From positions 25,254,942-25,318,941 of the forward strand of contig NC_080078.1 of NCBI RefSeq assembly GCF_949987535.1: a DNA stretch of 64,000 bases, written 5' to 3'. The position numbers and the translations under genes were made by a program. The stretch's first letter is position 1, and each line of letters opens with the position of its first letter. The stretch is from Balaenoptera acutorostrata. Lineage: Eukaryota > Chordata > Mammalia > Artiodactyla > Balaenopteridae. Below, in pieces: positions 21,115 to 32,259 of this stretch. The notes under the pieces are model-generated. The model saw only the letters and a list, made by a program, of their open reading frames with translations, did no database searches and was not told where the DNA came from.

Positions 21115-21235
21115 AGGGACGGATGGAAATAGTGAGAGAGTGAGAGATAGAAGGAGGGGGGAAAGAGGAAGGAGAGATGAAGGGATATAAGGAGAAGCAG
21201 CAAAGGAAGCGGATAAAAGGAAGGAAAGGCAAAAA
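21115..21235. repeat. GA-rich low-complexity tract
   Basis: Mostly GGA, GAGA and AAGG units. The two overlapping minus-strand frames of about 103-108 codons (Ser/Phe/Leu-rich) come from this composition. Confidence 0.8.
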
Positions 21236-21887
21236 ACTCTTGCTAGACTGGGATTCAAAGAGAAATCTGGCTACTGAGGCTGGAAACCTAATTTGGGACC
21301 GTATGTGAAGAGCTGTGAATATTATTTTGCTGTCCTTGGGAACAGGCAATCGGAAGCCAATGAACATTTCAGAACAAGGATGCTTTAAGTTCAAATCAGT
21401 GTGTTAAGAAGTTGAATGGGTCATCTAGCACAAAAGGAACTTGAACGGGGAGAGAACCAGGAACCAATTACATTGTATGAAAACATTTGGAATGATGATA
21501 AGTGGAAAGTAAACAATGAATACCAAGGATTCTCTACAGGAAGAAGAATTAGGTGATTATAGGTGAAAAGTGTTGGGACTGTCTTTGGGAATACGACAGC
21601 CATGTGCCCATCATTCTGCAGTTTAGTAAGGAAGATGGACGTGGAAAACCAGGTACCAACTTCGTGTTACAAAGGGAAGCACAGGGTGCCACAGGAGCAT
21701 AGAGCAGGTGCCCAACCTGGCCTCAAGGGTCAGAATACACTTCTCAGAGGGAGAGCCCTTTATGCTCAGACCTCCAGGGTGACAGGGGTTGGGGTGATTG
21801 AGTGAGAGTAAGAAGAAGGGGAATTAGGAAAATATAATTAGATTAGGGGTGGGCAAGAGTGAAGCTGAACAGTGACAGGTGAGGCAA
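21236..21887. other. Single-copy sequence, nothing recognised
   Basis: No exon or repeat recognised. Confidence 0.4.
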
Positions 21888-22075
21888 GAGAAGACTTGGA
21901 TGATCCTGGAAGGCCCTGTAAACCCCTGCTCAGGATTTTTGACTTTATTCTAAGAGTCAGGATAAGCCATAGAGACAAGGGTTTTAAGCAAAGTAGCAGA
22001 TTCAGATCTCATTTTTGCTCTGGGGTGCAAAATAGAAATTAGGTAAAGAAAGAAGCTGGCAAACTATTTCCAAGG
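21888..22075 (-). repeat. L2 LINE fragment, antisense
   Basis: 'tcctggaaggccctgtaaac', 'caggatttttgactttattc', 'gataagccatagagacaagg', 'agtagcagattcagatctca' match antisense L2. Confidence 0.65.
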
Positions 22076-22207
22076 CTTTGGACCCACCTGAGTGGAAAGG
22101 AAAATGGCCATATTAGCAGCAGTGGGGAGAAGAAGCCAGTGACCAGAATTATGGGAGAAAAGGTATTTGAACATTTTCTTCTGTTATTTTATAAAAACTT
22201 TAGGTTC

Positions 22208-22230
22208 CCAACATGGAGTCCGCATGTTGG
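22208..22230. other. Perfect 8-bp inverted repeat, 7-nt spacer
   Basis: CCAACATG (22208-22215) and CATGTTGG (22223-22230) are exact reverse complements separated by GAGTCCG. Could be a dyad protein site or chance. Confidence 0.7.
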
Positions 22231-22424
22231 TTAGAGAGAAGAGCCTTGGAATGTTGTAGGTCCTGCAGACTGTGCCTGGATTCCTCCTTGCCTGCAGGCG
22301 CTCAAGTTTCAGTAAGGAGAGTCTGGTTTGAATGAACTGGGACTTTCTTCCACTCTGGGCAGTCAAGAATTTCTCCCAGGTGGTCCCTCTGTGTCCCTGA
22401 AGGATCTCAACAAGGAGGGAACAT

Positions 22425-22615
22425 GGGTTGTGCAGCCAGAAAACCAGACAGATCCAGCTTCCAACCTCTGCCCCACAGCTTACCAGCTGGACAATTTCCT
22501 TAACTAATCTGAGCCTCAGTTTCCTCATCTACAAAATAGGGAAAACAACATTCCTTGCGTGGCTGAGAGCATCAGATGATAGATAACATTTGGATGGTGC
22601 CTAGAAAAGTGGATA
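22425..22615 (+). repeat. MIR SINE
   Basis: 'gtgcagccagaaaaccagac', 'cttaccagctggacaatttc', 'tgagcctcagtttcctcatc', 'tacaaaatagggaaaacaac' follow MIR in sense. The 114-codon minus frame overlapping it is chance. Confidence 0.85.
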
Positions 22616-23132
22616 AAGGTGGATTTTCTTTCCTCTCTGAATGGAGGCACCCAGATTATGCAGATTTATCATCAGCTTAAACTATCTGCTGCCACAAACT
22701 ATGACACCATGAACAGATATTTCCACAATGGAACATTAATTCAAAATAATACAGGTAGCGAAGGCTTAGTAGAAAGACTCTCCCATTTGCTTAGGAGCAG
22801 AGGGTGGAGGAAAAAATTCAGGAGTCCAGGCAATGGAAATATTTTAATAACAGCAGAGCCAGAACATTTGTGGCAGGTCAACAGACCGCTCTTCTCTCTC
22901 CAGTAAATTCTACATCTTGAGTTTCTATAGTATCGGCATCTTTGTTATGAAGCAACTTCTGACCTATTACTCTTATGAAGGCGTATTGAATGCATTTGAA
23001 GGAGAATGTTGCTTTATTACAGACCAAGGGCCTTGTGTTTATGATTTACAGCATGGAGGTGTGTGCCTGCCTGATACTATCCACAGAAGTGACAAATCAG
23101 GCAAAGGGAATGAACTTATCTTGATGCTGGGC
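22616..23132. other. Single-copy sequence, nothing recognised
   Basis: Two consecutive plus-strand frames (95 codons at 22619 and 92 at 22917) cover most of this gap in different reading frames. Neither has a recognisable domain, and the junction has no convincing splice pair. Confidence 0.4.
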
Positions 23133-23580
23133 CTGTGTGTTCAGCCAGGACTCTGCAGATTGCAAGTGACAGACACACAACTCAAAATAGCTTAAGGAAA
23201 AATGGAATTATAAAGACACAGAGGAATCTCATGAAGAATGGATCAATTAAACCAAGGAAAAGGCAGGAATGCAGGTGGGCCTCAGGAACAAGATTCAGAC
23301 ACACTACGATTCTTCTTCCATTTCCTGTAGCATTTGTCTGCTCATTTCCTTACTCTTCTCTCTCATTGCAAATGGGTTTTGGCTACACAGCAAAAAACAT
23401 GGCCCCTGATAACTCCTGAGTTTTCTACTTATGATGTCAGTCCTCCTAGAGATACTGAACTCATTCCCTCAATGCTAGTCCAAATGTCCTAATGAATGGA
23501 CTCTTTGGCTTAGCTGGTACCCATTCCTGGGCCAATCAGTTGTTTCCAGTGCAGAGAAGTAGACTCTGATGGGTACAAGC
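23133..23580 (+). repeat. Old dispersed repeat, second copy
   Basis: 'cagattgcaagtgacagaca' and 'acaactcaaaatagcttaag' match the start of the repeat at 19072. The match then becomes weak, so the end is approximate. Confidence 0.4.
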
Positions 23581-23747
23581 TCACTGGGTTTCTTTGAACA
23601 AGAGTTATCCCCTCTTTGTTTTTGAGTTTTCTCATCTGAAAGGTGAAGAGCTTAAATATGAAATAAATCCTTACAACTCAGGTCTCATGAAGGAATCTTT
23701 CCCTGAGATTCCAGGTTGTGTTATGTGGCCAAACTCTGTTCTGGACT

Positions 23748-23875
23748 TTCCTTCCTCCCTTCCTCCCTCCTGTCTTTCTTCCTTCTTTCCTTCCTTCCTT
23801 CCTTTCTTCCTCCCTCCCTCCCTCCACCACCCTCTCTTTCTCTCTCTCTCTCTCTCTTTCTTTCTCTTTCATTGT
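23748..23875. repeat. (TTCC)n/(TC)n pyrimidine tract
   Basis: About 125 bp of CTTCC, TTCC, CCCT and TC units. Ser/Phe/Pro-rich frames on both strands here come from it. Confidence 0.95.
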
Positions 23876-23879
23876 TCTC

Positions 23880-24020
23880 TGTTGTATTCATCTTTTACTT
23901 CTCTGTGTTCCCCGCCACACTGTAACTTCTAGAAGACAGCACTTACTCATTATATCCCAAATGCCCAGGGCAGAACGTGGCATGTAATAGACACTCAGTA
24001 AATGTTTATTAAACAAATGG
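23880..24020 (+). repeat. L2 LINE 3' end
   Basis: 'cacactgtaacttctagaag', 'acagcacttactcattatat', 'cagggcagaacgtggcatgt', 'agtaaatgtttattaaacaa' match the L2 3' terminus. Confidence 0.85.
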
Positions 24021-24321
24021 ATGGATGGACACAAGACAGATCACTTTGGCTAACCTCACTTGTCCACAGAGGTATCTTATCCTGCTCGGAGCAAGATGAG
24101 TGATTACACTGACTTCTGCATTGTGAGTCTGCTGATTAGAAAATTTAGGCTGTCAGGGCACACAAAAGCCAACAGAATTCACATCTCCTTAGATGTTCTC
24201 CTGACCTGGATTCACAGACAATCCTGGTCTCACGGGTATAGCAGAGACCCAAGGGCAGGACACTCAACCCAGTATTAATGAGAGGAGTCGAGGCTGCTCA
24301 GATACTTTTTAAAAAGAAAAC

Positions 24322-24383
24322 TGATTAGCAGTTACTGAGCCCTTACTGTGTGTCTGGCACCATCTAAGAGCTTTGACAACATT
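24322..24383 (-). repeat. MIR SINE, antisense, part 1
   Basis: 'cagttactgagcccttactg' and 'tgtgtctggcaccatctaag' are the antisense MIR 3' end. Interrupted by a MER20. Confidence 0.75.
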
Positions 24384-24391
24384 ATCTAAAC

Positions 24392-24603
24392 CAGTGGGTC
24401 TCAATCGGGGTGATTTGCCTCCCAGGCACATTGGGCAATGTCTGGACACAATTTTGATTGTCACTCTGGAAGTGGTTCGCTGCTATTAGTTAGTGGGTAG
24501 AGGCCAGGGATTCTGCTAACCATCCCATAATACACAGGACAAGCCCCCACAACAAAGAGTAGTCCATCCCCAATGTCAATAGTGCCAAGGTTGAGAAATT
24601 CTG
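24392..24603 (+). mobile_element. MER20 hAT MITE inserted in a MIR
   Basis: 212 bp from CAGTGGGTCTCAATC to GTTGAGAAATTCTG, matching MER20 throughout ('cattgggcaatgtctggaca', 'tagtgggtagaggccaggga', 'tgtcaatagtgccaaggttg'). Flanks ATCTAAAC (24384-24391) and ATCTAAGT (24604-24611) are an 8-bp hAT TSD with one change. The MIR on either side is in register, giving a clear age order. Confidence 0.93.
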
Positions 24604-24611
24604 ATCTAAGT

Positions 24612-24755
24612 GAATCCCGTCTACAACCTTTTATTATTATTTTCCTGATTTGACTAGAGAGAAAACTGAGGAATGTGTAATTTGCCCAGGAAGTAGGGCT
24701 GGGATTTGAACCTCAGTCTTTTGATTCTAAACCCTGTGCTCTTACAGTCCAGCCT
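24612..24755 (-). repeat. MIR SINE, antisense, part 2
   Basis: 'ttttcctgatttgactagag', 'agaaaactgaggaatgtgta', 'atttgcccaggaagtagggc', 'gggatttgaacctcagtctt' continue the MIR broken at 24383. Confidence 0.8.
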
Positions 24756-25739
24756 ATAACTCTTGACAGCCTATAAGAATGAACTAAATGGGGAACTTTA
24801 CAGTGACAATCCTGAACCTACTTAATACGCTGGGACTTGAAGATTGCCCACTGTTCCAACAGCAGATTTTTACCTAGTTTCATGCGAGAAACTAAAGATG
24901 TTACTTTGGCCAGACCTGGGAGTATCTTTAAATTGAATCCAGTTCCTCCTATTGAAACATAATAACTTTTAAAGTAATCTAGTCTCTTCATTACCAGTGC
25001 TATAGCCAATTGTCGAAATCTCTTTTGAGCTGGTAGTCAAAAGGCCCAGCCACACATCCCTAATGTTACTGTCGCTGGCTAGAATCCTTAGCAACAACAC
25101 AAACGTCACTCAGAATCAAATGATCAGATGTGCCGACAAGATGCTTCTCGATTTAATAGTGTGGTAAATGATGGCTGGGAGATGTTCTTTGAAGCTGTGG
25201 AGGCAAATGTGAAAGCTAATTCAATTTTCAAATGAATAAAAGTGAGAAACTGTTCTTATAAACCTGATATTACCAGATATCTGGCCCAGAGATAGGGCCA
25301 CAGCATGCTGCTGCCTTGCGTGGGGGAGGAGAGAAGGGCAGAATTTATTTTATTTCTGATAATAAAGAGCTGGGCTCTGCGACCACACAGGTTTGACCTT
25401 GGTCCCCGATGGAGAACTTGAGCAGGAGTGAGGGCTCATTTCCAACTCAGTCAAGAGGCAGGCATCCTCTGTCACCAGTTCCCCTGGGAGCTGCTTGCGA
25501 GAGGAAGGGGCCCTCTGAAGCGGCATCCAGGGCCTCGGGGAAATCACATCTCTGTTTATTAGACGTGGAGAGTGTGTAATAGGATTTCCTGAGAGAAAAG
25601 GGGATCTCAGATCACCTAGGCCAGCGGCTCTCCAATTATTCACTAAGGCCCCAGGTTTTCACAAAGGCAACTTGGGGGTAAGGAGAAGGAAGCTTTGGAA
25701 GAGATTTGGGCCCTGAAATTTGCTTTAATTTATTATATA
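24756..25739. other. Single-copy sequence, about 1 kb
   Basis: No exon or repeat recognised. The part at 25030-25300 has a calm, non-repetitive texture that could be conserved, without proof. The 97-codon minus frame at 25350-25643 has no domain. Confidence 0.4.
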
Positions 25740-25741
25740 TA

Positions 25742-25958
25742 CAGCTGACCCATGAACAACATAGGTTTAAGCCATGCAGGTGCACTTATACATGGATTTT
25801 TTTTTCAGTAAATACATACTAAAATACTATGTGATCTGTGTTTGGTCGAATCCATGGTTGTGGAACCGTGGATATATTTGGACTAGAAAGTTGTATGCAG
25901 ATTTTCAACTGGGTGGGAGTCGGTGCCCCTAATGGCTGCTTTGTTCAAGGGTCAACTG
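25742..25958 (+). mobile_element. Tigger/mariner-type MITE with TA TSD
   Basis: 217 bp starting CAGCTGACCCATGAACAAC and ending GTTCAAGGGTCAACTG, which are imperfect inverted repeats. It is flanked by TA on both sides (25740-25741, 25959-25960), as expected for a Tc1/mariner-class insertion. Interior text 'atacatggatttttttttca' and 'tcggtgcccctaatggctgc' fits a common mammalian MITE. Confidence 0.88.
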
Positions 25959-26089
25959 TATACATATAGATATAGATATATTGGGCTTAGGGGTAAGATA
26001 TTATCTAGAGAAAAAAGTATTTTGCTGCTAAAAGTCATGAACCCCACTAGTCTACTCACTGAGATGAGAAAAGCTAGGCCCAAGGCCAC

Positions 26090-26661
26090 AAACCACTCAA
26101 GGACTACACTCCAACACCAATTCTCTGACAGCAAATGGGTGTCCAATAATTCAATTCAAGTCTGATACTAACTACCTGGAATTAGCATCAAACTGCACAT
26201 ATTAAGGGGCTCAGTCCCACAAGACCTAATCACTTCAGATGCTAGCCACAAGTCCCAAGGGCCACCCACACTCCTCCCTGACCAATGTGGCTATACATTT
26301 GGTGGTACCTATGATCCTCCTTCAGGTTCAATAATTTAACTAGAAGGACTCACAGAACTCAGGAAGTGCTGTATTTGTGATTATCATTTTAATATAAAGG
26401 AAACAAATGAACGGCCAGATGAAGAGATTCATAAATTGACAAGGTTTGGAAAGACCCCAAGTACAGGAGCTTCTGTATCTGTGGAGTCTGGGGTGCACCA
26501 TCCTACCTGTACAGCCATAGGTCACCAACCAGGAAGATCTATGAGCCTCCCTGTCCAGAGTTTTTGTTGAGGTTTCATTAGATAGGTGCAATTGATTAAG
26601 TCATTGGTCATGTGCTGAACTCAGCCTCCAGCTGCTCTCCCCTCCCAAGGAGGTCTGGGCA
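26090..26661 (+). mobile_element. ERVL-type LTR, 5' part (LTR16/LTR33-like)
   Basis: Landmarks 'ctgatactaactacctggaa', 'ttaaggggctcagtcccaca', 'ccctgaccaatgtggctata', 'ccttcaggttcaataattta', 'ggactcacagaactcaggaa', 'ttgaggtttcattagatagg' match an old mammalian ERVL-class LTR. An L1 insertion at 26669 splits it; the rest is at 27331. The subfamily name and the 5' edge are uncertain. Confidence 0.6.
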
Positions 26662-26668
26662 AGAGTGG

Positions 26669-27323
26669 AGATGAAACTCCTGAGCATGTATCTGGAGAAA
26701 ACTCTAATTTGAAAAGATACATGCACTCCAATGTTCATAGCAGCATTATTCACAATAGCCAAGACATGAAAACAACCTAAATGTCCATTGACAGATGAAT
26801 GGATATAGAAGATGTGTTTTATATATATACAATGCAATATTACTCAGCCACAAAAAAGAATGAAATAGTGCCATTTGCAGCAACATGGATGGACCTAGAG
26901 ATTATCATCTTGAAAGAAGTAAGTCAGACAGAGAAAGACAAATACCATATGATATCACTTATATGTGGAATCTAAAAGAATGATACAAATTAACTTATTT
27001 ACAAAATAGAAACAGACTTACAGACCTAGAAAGCAAATTTATGGTTACCAAAGGGGGAATGGTGGGGGTGAAGGATAAATTGAGAATTTGGGATTAACAG
27101 ATACAAACTACTACATATAAAATAGTAAACAACAAGGACCTACGGTATAGCACAGACAACTATACTCAATATCTTGTAATAACCTATAATGGAAAAGAAC
27201 CTGAAAAAGAATATATATATACACACACACACATACACACATACATATGTATAACTGAAGCACTTTGCTGTACACTTGAAACTAACACAACATTCTAAAT
27301 TATTTAAACTTTAATAAAAAAGC
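26669..27323 (+). mobile_element. 5'-truncated L1 inserted in an LTR
   Basis: Starts in the ORF2 C-terminal coding part ('tatctggagaaaactctaat', 'tcatagcagcattattcaca', 'aatgtccattgacagatgaa'), continues through 'caacatggatggacctagag' and 'gatatcacttatatgtggaa' into the 3' UTR, and ends 'tttaataaaaaagc'. A 7-bp TSD, AGAGTGG, lies at 26662-26668 and 27324-27330, and the host LTR is in register on both sides. The L1 is of a cetartiodactyl-type subfamily and has no intact frame. Confidence 0.9.
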
Positions 27324-27330
27324 AGAGTGG

Positions 27331-27570
27331 GGCTAGAAGTTCCAACCCTCTAATTGCATGCTTAGTATTTCTGGTGTGGCCAGACCCTCCCTAGAAACTA
27401 TCTAAGGGTCTACCATGAGTTACCTCTTTACGTAAACTCAGGTGTGCTCAAGAGGAGCTCCTTATGAATAACAAGATTCTCCTACCATTCAGGAAATTCC
27501 AAAGATTTTTGAAGCTCTGTGCCAGGAACCAGGAACAAAGACAAGATTTTTCTTTTTTATAATCATACCT
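27331..27570 (+). mobile_element. ERVL-type LTR, 3' part
   Basis: Continuation of the LTR at 26090: 'ctagaagttccaaccctcta', 'aactatctaagggtctacca', 'aggaaattccaaagattttt', 'gctctgtgccaggaaccagg'. Confidence 0.6.
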
Positions 27571-27776
27571 CCAGGGCAGAGGCTGACACCACCACTCCTT
27601 TCTCTGTCACCCCAGCTTCCTTCTTGAGAACTGGCTGGGTGTTTTCAGAGTGTAGCCATCTGTAATTTTACAGAGGAGTGAAAGTGACTCAGAGATGCGG
27701 AGGACCTCAGTGGCTAAGCTGGTCTGAAACCTTGGTCTCTAACCCTGAATTCTCTGAGATTCTCTGTAGGGTTCTC

Positions 27777-28271
27777 TGTTTGTTTCCTATGGCTGCTGTA
27801 GCCAAGTATCACAAACTTAATGGCTTTAAACAACACACATTTATTATCTTACAGATCTGGAGGCTGGAAGTCTAAAATAGGTCCTCAGGGCTGTGTTCCT
27901 TCAGGAGTCTCCAGGGAGAATCTGTTGTCTTGTCCTTTCTGGCTTCTAAGGCCCTTTGCATCTTTTTGTTCATGACCTCCTTCCTCTGTCTTCAAAGCCT
28001 GCAGTGTAGCATCTTCAAACCATCTCTCTCCCTCTGCTTCCATCATGACATGACCTTCCATCTAACTCTGACCCTCCTTGCGTCCCTCTTCTAAAGGCCC
28101 TGTGATTTTATCAGGCTCATCAGGATAATCCAGGATGATCTCCCATCTCAAGATCCTTAACTTGATCACATCTGCAAAGTCCTGTTTCCCTTGTAAGGTA
28201 AGATATTCACAGGTTCCAGAGATGAGGATGCGGACATCCTTGGGAGGCCACTATTCAACTGACCACGCACA
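27777..28271 (-). mobile_element. MLT1 LTR, antisense, near full length
   Basis: Reverse MLT1B/C: 'tgtttgtttcctatggctgc', 'cttaatggctttaaacaaca', 'ttacagatctggaggctgga', 'cagggagaatctgttgtctt', 'ggataatccaggatgatctc', 'catctgcaaagtcctgtttc', 'gatgcggacatccttgggag', ending near 'actgaccacgcaca'. Same group as the LTR at 10479 but in the opposite direction. Confidence 0.92.
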
Positions 28272-28878
28272 GTTCTATCCTTTCACCATCAGGGGCATGC
28301 ATTTGTTAGCCTCAGCCCGTTTTTGCTGCATTACAGATGAATGGTGACTACTCCTGCAGAGGAGGGGACAATGTCTCTTTTCTCCAAGCTTGTTTCTCTG
28401 GCTAACCCCTTCCTAGTTTTGCTAAGGCGTGAGGACCTCTCAGGGTCATATTTACTCGAGGGGAGAGAACTTCGTTCGAGGTTGATGTGCTCTTGCTTTC
28501 ACTCCTCCCTGCTCTGTGTTGCTGGTTTGTGTTGCATTTCTGGACATCCCACATCGCAGGTGGGACAGGATGTTAAGAAATACTGTCCAGTCATCCTACA
28601 GCCTCCATCTCAGCCCTCACTGGAGAGTCCTGCAAAGCAGTCTTTGTATTTTTCTGACTAAATCAATCGGTGATTCATTTTCTACTTGGACAAAGTTTGA
28701 CCATTCATAAGAGATGGTTAACTGCCCAAGCAGCATTTGCAAACCCATTTTTTCCTCTCTCATCATCCATTGATTTGCTTGTGAACTTCGGGAATTTGTT
28801 TCCTTCTCTCATTTTTCTAAGAGAAAGCTGTAGTAGATCTCATGAGAAATGTTCTTACTCCCATGGTTCTGCAGAGGT
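28272..28878. other. Single-copy sequence, nothing recognised
   Basis: A 106-codon plus-strand frame at 28341-28661 is present but has no recognisable domain or exon boundary signals. I do not call it as a gene. Confidence 0.4.
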
Positions 28879-29091
28879 CAGCGGTTTTAAGCCCTCAGGG
28901 GGTTTTGTGCCCCCTCCCTGTCCAGAGGACATTCAGCGCTGTTTGGAGGCATTTTGGTTGTAACAACTTGGGAAGGGGGCTGCTACTGGCATCTAGTGGG
29001 TAGATGCCAATCCAAGAGTGCGCAGAACAGACCCCACAACAAAGAAGTGTCTGGTCCAAAATGCCAGCAATGCTACAGTTCAGAAACCATG
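28879..29091 (+). mobile_element. MER20 hAT MITE, full length
   Basis: 213 bp from CAGCGGTTTTAAGCCC to CAGTTCAGAAACCATG, with 'ttggaggcattttggttgta', 'ctactggcatctagtgggta' and 'ccccacaacaaagaagtgtc' inside. The inverted termini are degraded. Confidence 0.88.
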
Positions 29092-30274
29092 AGGAGGAAA
29101 AAAAAAATATCCTGGTAATTTTAGTCTCTTTCTCTATGGATTTACTTGTCCTCTCAGTGGGAGGGAGAGTGAGTAATCCTGTTTGTCAGAATATGGGACA
29201 ATTGTTGAGGCATATTAATAAGCAGTCAGGGTCTTTGGGCTCCCAAAGCTTCAAAAACAAGAGCCAGGCTGTCTACTTCCTCTGGTCTGATCTGCCCCCA
29301 GACACAGTAAGTCTTCTTTCTCCTGTCCTGTTGCTGACCCTGCAGTAAAAACAATAAGCAGGGCATCCCTGCTGAGGACAGCAGATGAGGGAGGGGCCTG
29401 CCTTTCACTGATGTCTGCCAGTGTGGACTCCAAGCCTGTTCTGGATGCTTTGTCATGCTTTCATACATTAAAGGTGTGTCCTTTTCAGGGTTTAGATTTG
29501 GGGAGGGGGGCCTGTGAGCCCCCATTTAAGCCATTTTCTATAATACAGTTTTATCAAATGATGAGGATTCGGTGGTGGTGGGGGTGGGAGAGTGCAAACC
29601 ATCAATGAAGCTCATGGAAAGTATACTACCTATAGAGCTCAGGGTTCCAGCTCTTCATGTAAATTTCCATTAGCCAGGAAGTGGGAAAGGAATGCATTTT
29701 AGATTTGAATCCTTTGCATTTGGGTATCTTGGTGACTTTGGGGTGAGGCATAAACAAGGATAAGTACTCAGGTCTATTTCTTTGTCTTTATTCCCCAGGT
29801 CATGGGGAAGGCAAGGCTCTGAGCAGAGCCAGGTAAAGCTCTCCTCCAAACAGGCTTTTTCTCAAGTAAGGCTGTAAACCACATGGGCTTGGGGAAACCA
29901 GCACATTCCAGCGAGGAAGACTTCTTTGGACTCTGTCTCGGATTGAACTGTGTCAGGTCCTCGGCTAGCAGGAGTATAGATGGCCAAGAGGGACGTTTAC
30001 ATTAGGTTGGAGCAGAAAAACCTTCCTTCTTCCGATGACAGAAAGGAAAAAAAAAAGGAAAAAAAAAAAAAAGCCCACTGCTTCCTGTTTAAGAGATAAG
30101 TTATATTGTTATACAAGCTATGTAGTTATAGAGGATTTTAATTCTTCCTTTCAATGCAAAGAAAAACAATAATTTTGAAATGGCTTCATTGATCAAAAAA
30201 TAACTACCAGCTGCAAACATTTATTCACACTACAAAAGGCATAAGCCTCCTTTATCTTAACAAGAATATTATCT
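29092..30274. other. Single-copy sequence with an A-rich patch
   Basis: No exon recognised. 30046-30073 is an A-run broken by two Gs. A 114-codon plus frame at 29004-29348 begins inside the MER20 and is not credible as a gene. Confidence 0.4.
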
Positions 30275-30535
30275 TGTTAAAGTTAATAGTTATTGAGCTG
30301 CTTGTTATGTCCAAGGCACTGTTTGAGGGTGCTGGGAAAATACAGTCTAATTGAATTTTCACTCTAATCCTCAGCCATAGGTGCTGTTATTACCTTGATT
30401 TTATAGATAAGGGAACTGATGATCAGAGAGGTGAAGCAACTTGTCCAAGGTCATACAGCTGGCAAAGTGTTAGAGAAGGAATTCTGAACCTAAATTTGGC
30501 TGACTAAACAATCCCTCTTAACCACAGTCCCGCAG
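30275..30535 (-). repeat. MIR SINE, antisense, nearly complete
   Basis: 'tgttatgtccaaggcactgt', 'gattttatagataagggaac', 'tgatgatcagagaggtgaag', 'caacttgtccaaggtcatac', 'tctgaacctaaatttggctg' follow the MIR in reverse. Confidence 0.88.
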
Positions 30536-30594
30536 AATTTTTATCCAGGCTGGTCCTCCATATTTTCACATCCAGACTCTATCTTGGGAGTGAC

Positions 30595-32255
30595 TACAAA
30601 CTCGCTCTGTGATTTTCTTTTCTTGTAATGTCTTTGATACAGTTTTGGTGTCAGGGCAATGCTGGACTCATACAATGAATTAGGAAGTGTTCCTCTTCCA
30701 TTTTTCAGGAAGACTTTGTGTAGAATTGATATTATTTCTTTCTAAAATGTATAGAATTTACCAGTGAAGACATCTGAACCTAGAGTTTTCTTTGTGAGAA
30801 ATGCTTAAGCTACAATTTCATTTTAATAGATAGCACTATTTAGGTTATCTATTTCATCTTGAGTGAGCTTTCCTAGTTTGTGTCTTTCAGGAAATTTGTC
30901 CATTTCAACCAACTTGTTGAATATATGGACATAAAGCTGTTCATAATATTCACCTTACTATCCTTTAAATATCTATAGAATCTGTAATGAGATCACCTTT
31001 CTTATTCCTGGTATGGGCATTTGTGTCTTCTTTGTTTTTTTTTTTTGATCAGTCTGGGTAAATGTTTATCAAATACACTGATGTTCTCAAAGAATCAGCT
31101 TTAGTTGTATTGATTTTCTCTTCTTTTTTTTCTATTTTCTATTTCATTTGTCTCTGCTCTCATATTATTACATCCTTTCTTCTGCTTACTTTGAGTCTAA
31201 CTTGCTCTTCATTTTCTATTTTAAGGTGGAAACTGAGGTCATTGATTTGAGACCTTCACAGCTTTATAAGGAAGGCATTTAAATCCTACAAATTTCTCCC
31301 TAACAATATCCCACACCTTACCACGTGCTATGTTTTCATTTTCATTTAGCTCCAAATACTTTCCAATTCCCCTTTTTGATATCTTCTTTGACCCATGGGT
31401 TATTTAGAAGTATGCTATTAAATCTCCAAATATTTTGAATTTCCAGAAATCTTTCTGTTATTAACATCTAATTTAATTCCATTATAGTCAGAAAATACAC
31501 TTTCAATGACTAGAATCCTCTTAGCTATATTGGGACTTGTATTTCGGTGCAGGATATAGCTAAATGTCCTGTGTGGACATTCAAAACAGTGAAATGAATG
31601 TGTATTCTGCTACTGTTGAATGTTCTGGGAATGTTAATTCAGTGATGCTGGTTCAGTGCTGTTCAAGTCTTCTATTTCCTTGCTGATTTTCCATTTACTT
31701 GCTCTATCAGTTATTGAGAGAAGAGTTTGATTTTTCTAACTGTAATTGTGGAATTCTTTATCCCTCTTTGCATTTCCCTGTTTCTTCTTTGTGTCTTTTC
31801 AAGGTCTGTTACTGGGTGCATAAACACGTCCTCTGGAGTAATCGACCCCTTTATTGTTATGAAATAAACTTCTTTATTCTTTGCTCGGAAATCTATTTTT
31901 TCTGATAGTAACATAACTTCTCTGGCTTTTTATAAAACTAGTGTTAGCATGGTATATTTTTTCTATCTTTTTATGTTTAACCTATTTGTGTATTTATATT
32001 TAAAGAGCATTTCTTGTATTTCCAGCATACAGTTAGGTCTTGTTTGTCTGTTTTGTTTTTTTTTTAATCCAAATTGGCCTTCTTGCCCTTTAATAAGGAT
32101 GCTTAGACCATTTAAATTTAATATGATTATTAATAGAGTTAAGTTCATGTCTATCATCTTGCCATTTTTATTAGATCCATTTGTTTCTTTGTTTCTTTTC
32201 TGTTTCTTCCTTTTGTTGAATTGAGTATTCTTTATAGTTTCATTTTATTAAGTTA
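30595..32255 (-). repeat. L1 ORF2 fragment, antisense (reverse-transcriptase to 5' side)
   Basis: About 1.7 kb of antisense L1 ORF2. Landmarks in order are 'ggtgtcagggcaatgctgga', 'accagtgaagacatctgaac', 'gaatcagctttagttgtatt', 'gacccatgggttatttagaa', 'gtgtattctgctactgttga' and 'accatttaaatttaatatga'. This runs from the reverse-transcriptase region toward the ORF2 5' side as coordinates rise. It is diverged and interrupted by stops, so no functional protein is encoded. Confidence 0.85.
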
Positions 32256-32259
32256 CAGC

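Noticed and set aside
22184..22528. 114-codon minus frame
   Set aside because: Runs through an antisense reading of a MIR and has no recognisable domain.
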